The notes under the pieces: generated by a model
Database searches by the model: none
Told to the model about the DNA's origin: nothing
Seen by the model: only the letters and a program-made list of their open reading frames with translations
Made by a program: the position numbers and the translations under genes
Shown here: one piece after another, positions 1 to 5,022 of the stretch
Numbering within the stretch: position 1 is the first letter of the stretch
How the letters are laid out: the number at the start of each line of letters is the position of its first letter
DNA from: Bdellovibrionales bacterium
GTDB lineage: Bacteria > Bdellovibrionota > UBA1018 > CAIMNF01
Length of the DNA stretch: 18,807 nucleotides
NCBI GenBank assembly: GCA_947457605.1
Contig: CANGWP010000029.1
Location: 1-18,807, forward strand
Direction: 5' to 3'

Positions 1-692
1 ATCCGAAGAAGGTAGTCCGAGCGCTTGCCGTAGGAAGGACTTGAATCGGTCGCAAAGTACGCCTCATGCCGAAGCCCGAGCGCGTCCGTGACCTGTTCCT
101 TCAAATAGAGCCCCTGGGCGGTTCCCTCATAGCTGTCGAGCGCCTTCATACAATCCGCAGTTGCCGCATAGACTGCACCCTCGACGGTGGCGCCCGTCTT
201 TGCCCGGATGCTCGCGACACTTCGGGAATTGATCAAAAACTCAAACCCCGAAATCCTCGTCGTGCCCAGGAATTCGGCCTTAGGGCAGCGCCAGGTCATC
301 TGAAGGCGATCCATGTTCGAGCCGTAGGCAAAATACAAAATCCGCCCATGGGCCTTGAGCGCAAGATCGAGCGCACGACGGAGGAGCTCAAGCCCTGGCT
401 GCTCGTCAGGAAGGTCTGAGAGCAAGCCCGCAATGATCGGGTACTTTGTCATGTAATCATAGCCGATCGCTTCATCTTCCATCAGCAGCGGAAGCACTTC
501 CTCAAGGGCCGCGATGATCTCGGGCGCATTCGGATCAAGAATGATCGTATGGCGATCCTCTATGCCCGGATGATCCTGGCGAGAGGTGATCGTGATGTCG
601 GCCCCATGCCAGAAGTCCTTTTCCTGGGCCCGGGTCTTTGCGCCGGAGTGATGGGTCGTAATGAGTTCGTAGAGTGGTGTGATTGAGTTCAT
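1..692 (-). CDS. Gamma-glutamylcyclotransferase-fold protein, C-terminus outside window
   Basis: The reading frame starts at an ATG at 692 and stays open to the left edge (230 codons seen), so the C-terminus is missing. Residues about 119-230 look like the GGCT/AIG2 fold. They show a YFAYGSNM glycine loop at 120-127, then a CP..EFLGT.R..GFEF stretch, and LDSYEG at 185-190, whose Glu189 matches the catalytic acid of the family. Members cleave gamma-glutamyl amines or dipeptides, releasing 5-oxoproline. Residues 1-115 are an extra N-terminal region rich in acidic residues that I do not recognise; stand-alone GGCT proteins usually begin close to the YGSN loop. No strong ribosome site precedes the ATG. 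The gene lies 56 bases downstream of the YbjN/CesT-like gene on the same strand and is probably co-transcribed with it. Substrate is unknown; the fold call is fairly secure. Confidence 0.8.
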   Translation of the reverse strand, partial: MNSITPLYELITTHHSGAKTRAQEKDFWHGADITITSRQDHPGIEDRHTIILDPNAPEIIAALEEVLPLLMEDEAIGYDYMTKYPIIAGLLSDLPDEQPGLELLRRALDLALKAHGRILYFAYGSNMDRLQMTWRCPKAEFLGTTRISGFEFLINSRSVASIRAKTGATVEGAVYAATADCMKALDSYEGTAQGLYLKEQVTDALGLRHEAYFATDSSPSYGKRSDYLLR

Positions 693-748
693 GGATCAAC
701 TCTATCATCGGCCATTGTCACAAAAGGACAATCGGCCCGATGGATTTC

Positions 749-1396
749 TTACTGAACCCATCCGTTCGGTCCCTTGGAAGTAGAAAGGGCCAAGGGCTTC
801 TCATCGGTTTCATCGGAAGAAAGAAGCTCCTGAAACACCCGCTGGCCTGAGAGTTGGTTTCGGATGTGTGTTGCTCTTGATACAATTTGGTCCAGGGTTT
901 CACCAACCGAACCGAGCTTCATCTGATCAAATACCCGGGCGCTGTAAAGCAGGCGAATGCAATCGTTCTGGGTGAGTGCAAGCCGAAACGAATCGCGCGT
1001 GCCAAGGTTGATCCCGAGCATAGCCTCAAGGAGAAACGCACGCTCCGGCACACGACGTGCGCGGCCAAGGTCGGCATGGATCGTAAAGTGCAACTGCTCG
1101 CGGTTCTCGCTTACCACTACGCCAATCATGACCGAGATCGTGTGGTTCACCGTCATATGGAACTCGGCGCCGCTTGCATCAAGACTTCGGATCTCGCTTG
1201 GGTCAAGGCCACGAAGCTTCAGTTCCTGCTCGATCGTGGTAAGCAGGGGAGTTAAGAGGTTTGCGCTATCTTTACCGAGGTCCCGAAACGGATTTACTGG
1301 AAGGGTCTTGGAGCTCGCAGACGGATTGCCGGTCTTGCGCTTTTTTGATTTTGGTTTGGATGCGGACTTTTGATTTGCGGCTGGTGCGGACTTCAT
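749..1396 (-). CDS. Hypothetical protein, YbjN/CesT-like chaperone fold suspected
   Basis: A 215-residue cytosolic protein. The ATG at 1396 is preceded at 6 bases by AAAGGAGG, one of the best ribosome sites in the window, which fixes the start. Residues 1-35 are a Lys/Ser-rich, probably disordered tail. Residues about 45-185 alternate helix-like and strand-like stretches: helix LLTPLLTTIEQEL, a strand pair including VNHTISVMIGVVV and LHFTIHADL, then a helix with FLLEAMLGIN and a terminal helix. That order resembles YbjN or type III secretion chaperone (CesT) folds, but there is no diagnostic motif, so this is a guess from the pattern. It is the first gene of a likely two-gene unit with the GGCT-fold gene. 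The C-terminal 30 residues are low in structure. The gene itself is well supported; the function is not known. Confidence 0.75.
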   Translation of the reverse strand: MKSAPAANQKSASKPKSKKRKTGNPSASSKTLPVNPFRDLGKDSANLLTPLLTTIEQELKLRGLDPSEIRSLDASGAEFHMTVNHTISVMIGVVVSENREQLHFTIHADLGRARRVPERAFLLEAMLGINLGTRDSFRLALTQNDCIRLLYSARVFDQMKLGSVGETLDQIVSRATHIRNQLSGQRVFQELLSSDETDEKPLALSTSKGPNGWVQ

Positions 1397-1623
1397 GTTT
1401 TGCCTCCTTTGGGCCGTATCGTGAAAGCACCGCGGAAGGCATATGCTTCTCGGTTGCCGGAAGAGTTGTTCTTCGCTCGTGATACGTGAGGAATTGTAAC
1501 AGAAAATGCCCGTTTTGCCAAGATGCCCGGATCATCGGACTTAGGGGCGCGTGACCTTGGATGACAAATCCGAGAACATTGTTTTTTCAATTGCGGGGAT
1601 TGAATGGAGAGCAAGGATCAAAA

Positions 1624-1652
1624 TTGACTAATTTAGCTATATTAGCTAAAAT
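1624..1652 (+). promoter_or_regulatory. Promoter of the fic/phd-like operon, predicted leaderless
   Basis: TTGACT (1624-1629) and TAAAAT (1647-1652) are separated by exactly 17 bases, a near-consensus sigma-70-type promoter. Transcription would start about 7 bases after the -10 element, at or next to 1659, which is the A of the Fic start codon. There is no purine-rich ribosome site between the -10 element and the ATG. The mRNA is therefore expected to be leaderless. The boxes are seen directly; the start point is inferred from spacing. Confidence 0.65.
1632..1650. promoter_or_regulatory. Operator-like dyad TTTAGCTA-TAT-TAGCTAAA
   Basis: Two perfect 8-base inverted arms (1632-1639 and 1643-1650) flank TAT. 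Each arm holds the self-complementary hexamer TAGCTA, so the site also reads as a direct repeat with 11-base spacing, about one helical turn. It fills the promoter spacer and covers the first four bases of the -10 box, where a bound dimer would block RNA polymerase. The natural candidate binder is the Phd/YefM-like domain encoded at 2306-2638; this is an inference from known Phd and YefM autoregulation. Confidence 0.6.
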
Positions 1653-1658
1653 AATTCC

Positions 1659-2309
1659 ATGAAGTGGACTCTTCAAAACCTGCAAGAACATCTGCTCATC
1701 GGGTCGACCCTGGTCGAAGGGTCCACCTTGAGCGAAAAAGAGTCGCGGGAAGTACTGACCGGAAAGACCGTCGCCGGTCATCCACTTTCCGAAGTGCGCG
1801 AGCTATTGAATTATCGGGCAGCCGTGGAATGGCTGCTGGGGCAGCTCGAAAAGTCGCCCTATCTCTCGCAAGACTTGATTCTCTTGTTTCATGCGCGCTT
1901 GTTTGTCGGGTTCGCGGGCGATCATGGCCGATTCAAAAGCACCCAGAATTTTACCTATCGATCCGATGGCAGCCGATTCGATTATGAAGCTCCGGCACGG
2001 GTCGAGTCCGCGCTTCGCAAATGGCTCGAGCGGTTTCATGAGGCGCCAGCCGATGCGGTCAGGCAAAAGACCGGTGAGGCTGCGGCACTTGCGGCAGCCC
2101 TTTACTATGAGTTTGAACGGATCCATCCGTTTGAAGACGGGAATGGAAGAATCGGTCGAATTCTGATTTCCTATTGGTTGCACTGGAAGGCCGGCAGGTT
2201 TTTTGCCTTTCGTCTGAAGGACAAGATCTCGCATCTTTCAGCGCTTGAAGCCGCAAATGGCGGTGATCTGGAGCGCCTCACCCGATTTTTCAAGGAGCGG
2301 ATTCAATGA
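1659..2309 (+). CDS. fic: Fic-domain protein adenylyltransferase with N-terminal inhibitory motif
   Basis: A 216-residue, single-domain Fic protein. Such enzymes transfer AMP from ATP to a hydroxyl side chain of a target protein. The active-site loop HPFEDGNGRIGR (156-167) is fully canonical, including catalytic His156, the phosphate-binding Asp160-Gly161-Asn162-Gly163 segment, Arg164 and Arg167, so AMPylation rather than Doc-type phosphorylation is expected. STLVEG at 16-21 fits the inhibitory helix consensus (S/T)xxxE(G/N), with Glu20 placed to bind the second Arg; this is the class II, self-inhibited layout. A GRF..TQNF segment (90-98) is the usual flap. The ATG at 1659 lies at the predicted transcription start with no ribosome site. 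The stop overlaps the next ATG as ATGA. Most class II Fic proteins are longer and carry a C-terminal winged helix; this one does not. The target is unknown. Confidence 0.93.
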   Translation: MKWTLQNLQEHLLIGSTLVEGSTLSEKESREVLTGKTVAGHPLSEVRELLNYRAAVEWLLGQLEKSPYLSQDLILLFHARLFVGFAGDHGRFKSTQNFTYRSDGSRFDYEAPARVESALRKWLERFHEAPADAVRQKTGEAAALAAALYYEFERIHPFEDGNGRIGRILISYWLHWKAGRFFAFRLKDKISHLSALEAANGGDLERLTRFFKERIQ

Positions 2310-2638
2310 AAAACCTCTCAAAATGTCTCACTCCAAAATTGATGGAAGCCTTGGGCGAAAAAATCCGGGCTGGAGCTTTTCCTGGGCTTCGTTTTGAATC
2401 CGCAATGCAGTTCATTTTGACGAACGGGATTCTGCCCGAGGATGGACTTCCGGTTCAGTCTTTTTTGAAGCTAGAAGACTGGCTGATTTCAGAATCAAAA
2501 AAATCAGGCATCAGGTACTCGGCAACGGAGCTTAAGAACAAAACAGGCGAGATCCTCGAGCAGGTTCTGAAGGGGAATGTCGTGGAACTCCACAAGCACG
2601 GACGCCTGATCGCAAGGATCACACCGGTCGAGGGCTAG
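2306..2638 (+). CDS. Fic partner with C-terminal Phd/YefM-like domain (candidate antitoxin)
   Basis: A 110-residue cytosolic protein starting inside the fic stop codon (ATGA overlap) with AAGGAG 8 bases upstream, so it should be translated strongly and coupled to fic. Residues about 68-110 read as the Phd/YefM antitoxin DNA-binding and dimerisation domain: YSATELKNKTGEILEQVL followed by a strand pair and HGRLIARITPVEG. In classical Phd and YefM this domain is at the N-terminus and a disordered toxin-binding tail follows. Here it is at the very C-terminus, and about 67 unrecognised residues precede it, holding amphipathic helix-like stretches around 9-20 and 29-40. By position that segment is the candidate Fic-binding part. 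The dyad upstream of fic is a candidate target for autorepression. Domain call is from motif similarity only. Confidence 0.8.
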   Translation: MKNLSKCLTPKLMEALGEKIRAGAFPGLRFESAMQFILTNGILPEDGLPVQSFLKLEDWLISESKKSGIRYSATELKNKTGEILEQVLKGNVVELHKHGRLIARITPVEG

Positions 2639-2706
2639 GGTTTTCTCCTCCACCGCGTCCCCTCCTGTCACAATGCTGCTCTAAAGTGCGTGCAAGTGTA
2701 AAACCA

Positions 2707-2754
2707 TCCGGACAAGAGCTTCTTTGACTCCGGACAAAGGCCGGAATTCCGGAC
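2707..2754. repeat. Three TCCGGAC boxes, one inside palindrome CCGGAATTCCGG
   Basis: TCCGGAC occurs at 2707-2713, 2729-2735 and 2748-2754, with start spacing of 22 and 19 bases, about two helical turns. The third lies in the perfect 12-base palindrome CCGGAATTCCGG at 2741-2752. The array sits in the 142-base gap between the Phd-like gene and the Xre regulator and is a plausible operator cluster. No protein is shown to bind it. Confidence 0.5.
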
Positions 2755-2763
2755 TTCACTTGT

Positions 2764-2780
2764 AAAGAGGGCCTCTTTTT
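2764..2780 (+). promoter_or_regulatory. Palindrome AAAGAGGGCCTCTTT with T-run before the Xre gene
   Basis: Seven-base arms (2764-2770, 2772-2778) flank one G and run into TT, immediately before the GTG at 2781. As DNA it is a compact dyad suited to an Xre dimer. As RNA it folds as a 6-bp stem with a GGC loop and five U residues, a weak Rho-independent terminator for the fic operon. Both readings are open. AGAGGG within it may also serve as ribosome site for the GTG. Confidence 0.45.
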
Positions 2781-3107
2781 GTGGATAAAACAAGACAAAT
2801 GAATCTCAAGTCCCAGCTCAGGTTATTTCTTCAATCCCGTGGAATCTCCGCAAGCGATCTTGCGCGCCTCTCAGGAGTTCCCAAGCAAAGCATCTCTGAT
2901 TGGCTGGGCGGCACCGCACCGCGCGACATTCAAAAATTGAAGCGCGTGGCAGATGCCTTTGGCACCACGATCGATCACCTGGTGTTTGGCGAAGGGGTTC
3001 CGGAAAAGCCCGCACCTGCTCCTCGCATGTTAGAAAAAGATCAATGGATCCAAGTGAGGTTCGAGGGCCGGATCAAGCAGATTCCCGAAACCGACGGAAG
3101 CGCGTAA
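2781..3107 (+). CDS. Xre-family helix-turn-helix regulator
   Basis: A 108-residue cytosolic protein. Residues about 11-70 form an HTH_3/Cro-CI domain: LFLQSRGISASDLARLSGV is the first helix pair, the recognition helix follows at PKQSISDWLGG, and IQKLKRVADAFGTTIDHLVFG completes the five-helix fold, ending in the typical LVFG. Residues 75-108 are a Pro-rich linker and a short tail with a possible strand pair (WIQVRFEGRIKQI). The start may be GTG 2781, with AGAGGG 9 bases upstream, or ATG 2799, which has no ribosome site; GTG is preferred. The gene sits behind two candidate operator elements, so autoregulation is likely, and it is 44 bases upstream of the DUF4236 gene on the same strand. Whether it also controls the fic operon is not visible. 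Confidence 0.88.
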   Translation: MDKTRQMNLKSQLRLFLQSRGISASDLARLSGVPKQSISDWLGGTAPRDIQKLKRVADAFGTTIDHLVFGEGVPEKPAPAPRMLEKDQWIQVRFEGRIKQIPETDGSA

Positions 3108-3151
3108 ACGGGGCTTGTGATAAAATCAAAGACGAGCGGAGAAAACGATCC

Positions 3152-3433
3152 ATGGCCTTACGATTTCGCAAATCCTTGAACTTCGGACCCATCCGGGTCA
3201 ATTTTTCAAAAAAGGGTGTTGGTGCAAGCATCGGCGTGCGTGGCTTTCGAACCGGCATCAAGGCGGATGGCACCCGTTATACGGAAACCTCAATTCCCGG
3301 AACCGGGATTTCTTCGCGAAGCGATCAAAAACCAGGTCCCGCGAGCCGCGATGATTCCCCGGGGCTTGGCTTTTTTCAGTTCTTTATGATCATCCTTGGG
3401 GTCGGATTTGGGATAGCACTTTTGGTTCGCTAG
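3152..3433 (+). CDS. DUF4236 small membrane protein
   Basis: A 93-residue protein. Residues 1-54 match the DUF4236 pattern: MALRFRKSLNFGPIRVNFSK at the start, then KGVGASIGVRGFRTGIKADGT and ASIPGTGIS-like SIPGTGISS (47-55), a small beta-rich domain of unknown function found in bacteria and phages. Residues 73-92 (GFFQFFMIILGVGFGIALLV) form one membrane helix, so the N-terminal domain is probably cytosolic. The frame is open further upstream into the Xre gene, but the family always begins with this M-x-(F)RFRKS start, and CGGAG lies about 11 bases before ATG 3152. It follows the Xre gene by 44 bases and may share its transcript. It ends 9 bases from the convergent Lcl-type gene. Confidence 0.85.
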   Translation: MALRFRKSLNFGPIRVNFSKKGVGASIGVRGFRTGIKADGTRYTETSIPGTGISSRSDQKPGPASRDDSPGLGFFQFFMIILGVGFGIALLVR

Positions 3434-3442
3434 GTGCGGCAA

Positions 3443-3955
3443 TCACTTTTTGCGTTTCCACACGCAGCGGACGAAGTGTGGGTTTCCGATGAATCCTTGA
3501 TCCATCTGATGGTCCATTCCGTTGTAAAAATAGGCCACAGACCCGGCATCGGCCGGATGGATGGATGAGGACCAGAACCATCGATCTGAAAAACTCTCCA
3601 GAAACTTATGGTGTGCGGATGGCGTCTTTTCGTGGGCTTTTTCCTGAAAGCAATCGAGGAGTGCCAAGTAGTCTTCTTTTGTTGGAAGAGTCAGTCCCCG
3701 GTCCGAGCAGGTCTTTGCTGCATCCGAGAGTGTGATGAGTCCATCCCGATCGAAATTCCCGTAATTCCGGTGGAGTCCCTCCTCTGATTCCTTTCTCCAG
3801 TACACGGTGCGGCCACGGGAAGAAACCCGGTAATAGGATGAGAATCCATCTTTGTTGTTCCACTCCCGGATCTCGCACCCATCGGCCAAGGCCGCGGCTA
3901 GGACCGGAGTGATGGCGGATGCGAAGAGGGTACCAAACAAGATCACAATTTTCAT
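3443..3955 (-). CDS. Exported Lcl/DUF1566-type protein
   Basis: A 170-residue exported protein. The ATG at 3955 gives a clean signal peptide (MKIVILFGTLFASAITPVLA); the longer frame would need a TTG eight codons upstream. The mature part shows the Lcl C-terminal (DUF1566) layout: a Cys-containing helix AAKTCSDRGLTLPTKEDY, where the LPT..E..L signature marks the family, a WFWSSS strand, then VAYFYNG and a closing VRCVW. Four Cys in the mature chain could form disulfides. The family fold is related to the C-type-lectin-like formylglycine-generating enzyme fold and is found in surface or adhesin-like proteins; an enzymatic role is not indicated. Downstream of the SGNH hydrolase by 87 AT-rich bases, it may have its own promoter there, but no good -35/-10 pair was seen. 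Confidence 0.78.
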   Translation of the reverse strand: MKIVILFGTLFASAITPVLAAALADGCEIREWNNKDGFSSYYRVSSRGRTVYWRKESEEGLHRNYGNFDRDGLITLSDAAKTCSDRGLTLPTKEDYLALLDCFQEKAHEKTPSAHHKFLESFSDRWFWSSSIHPADAGSVAYFYNGMDHQMDQGFIGNPHFVRCVWKRKK

Positions 3956-4042
3956 GGGTCCGGTATACCCATAAAGCAATCTTATGAAAAGTGATGATTT
4001 TCTTTGATTTTAAATATACTGATTTTGTTTATGAGAAAAACC

Positions 4043-4837
4043 CTAGTTCCTGATTTCCGCACACACGCGGTTTGCAAACTCGCGCGCGGCCTCTCCGCAA
4101 ATGTGGATATTGTCGTTGGCCGCCGCTTGAAAGCAGCCATTGGTTCCCTCGACTGCTACGCGCCGTAAGGTTTCATGCTTCAAAAGCGGACTTGATTTCA
4201 TCAGCTCAAGGCCATCGAGAATCCGGCACTCGGCGCTCATATCGGAGATCACCTCGGCGCGAATCGCGGCCAGCACCTTCCGAGTGTTTGTGATGTTTTT
4301 TGAGGGAACATTTCGCTTGGTTGAAACTTCCATTTCAAAGGTTGGGGTCACAAGAAGGCAATCCGCGGGTGCGATTCCTGAATCTTTGATCTCTTGAAGA
4401 AAAAGTCGGTATTGTCGCCGAATCTCATTGGTTTCCGCAGAGAGCAGATTGTCTCCGAAGAACAAAACCAGCTTCTTCGGTTTGTGGCCCTGAAGGAGAG
4501 GGTGGAGGCGCTTTAGGCATGCAGGTTTCTGAGGGCCGGGTAACACCTTTTGGTGATGGTCCCGATCCCGATAGACCACATCCACAGAGTCCAGGCTCTT
4601 TCGGTTCACCCAGTCCACGGGCTGGGTTCCGCCTCTTCCATAAATGGCGAAGGATGGGGCAAGTGGGTGGGATTTTAAGCAGAGCTGGACGAAATTCCCG
4701 AAGTAGGAAGTGGCCCAACTCCCGCCAGTCTGGGAATCTCCAAGCACCAGAACATCCACGGGGCGATCCGGACATTCAGTGCGTGCCTCGGTGTTCGAAG
4801 AGGATAGTGCTGCAATCAACAAAATGAGACCAAGCAT
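4043..4837 (-). CDS. Exported SGNH/GDSL-family hydrolase
   Basis: With ATG 4837, which has GGGAGGA 5 bases upstream, the protein has 264 residues and a short signal peptide (1-18). A longer TTG-initiated frame at 4885 lacks a ribosome site. All four SGNH blocks can be placed: VLGDSQTGG with nucleophile Ser35, the GRGG oxyanion Gly near 67-70, FFGDN with Asn130, and DNIH with Asp242 and His245 near the end. Such enzymes deacylate esters in lipids, sugars or peptidoglycan-linked acetyl groups. Six Cys in the mature chain fit the periplasm or outside. It is divergent from the coiled-coil protein at 5023 and shares its 185-base regulatory gap. The substrate is not identifiable. Confidence 0.82.
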   Translation of the reverse strand: MLGLILLIAALSSSNTEARTECPDRPVDVLVLGDSQTGGSWATSYFGNFVQLCLKSHPLAPSFAIYGRGGTQPVDWVNRKSLDSVDVVYRDRDHHQKVLPGPQKPACLKRLHPLLQGHKPKKLVLFFGDNLLSAETNEIRRQYRLFLQEIKDSGIAPADCLLVTPTFEMEVSTKRNVPSKNITNTRKVLAAIRAEVISDMSAECRILDGLELMKSSPLLKHETLRRVAVEGTNGCFQAAANDNIHICGEAAREFANRVCAEIRN

Positions 4838-4911
4838 GAGGGTCCTCCCATGCGGAAATCTGCCGGTGGACAAAAAAAAGAGCAACTATGATCTTGGTTT
4901 GTTTGTGTAAA

Positions 4912-5003
4912 CAACTTGAGTTGATTCAATGATTTGACTGTAAAACTCCACGCTATCGGTCAAATTTTCCTATTTCTTAAGAAAAGCAAAACAGTCAAAC
5001 TGT
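4912..5003. promoter_or_regulatory. Divergent control region dense in dyads
   Basis: The 185-base gap between the SGNH gene and the 627-residue protein holds several inverted repeats: CAACT-tg-AGTTG (4912-4923), TTTGACTGT (4933-4941) paired with ACAGTCAAA (4991-4999), the perfect palindrome TTTCTTAAGAAA (4973-4984), and ACAGT-caa-ACTGT (4991-5003). The last lies just upstream of the AAGGAG ribosome site. A possible plus-strand promoter is TTGAGT (4916-4921), 17 bases, TGTAAA (4939-4944), with 4 of 6 matches each. The 9-base paired arms could also fold in the 5' leader and present or hide the ribosome site. Confidence 0.45.
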
Positions 5004-5022
5004 AAGAAGGAGCACTTGTACC

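Noticed and set aside
66..419. Plus-strand open frame antisense to the GGCT-fold gene
   Set aside because: It mirrors a well-supported coding frame, has no ribosome site and no domain-like sequence.
1393..1614. 73-codon minus-strand frame upstream of the YbjN/CesT-like gene
   Set aside because: Basic, motif-free sequence without a ribosome site; it covers the probable promoter region of the next gene.
2900..3151. Longer N-terminus for the DUF4236 protein running into the Xre gene
   Set aside because: The upstream residues are a shifted reading of the regulator, and the family begins at ATG 3152.
3434..3442. Shared terminator between the convergent DUF4236 and Lcl-type genes
   Set aside because: The gap is 9 bases and no stem with a T-run could be drawn across it.
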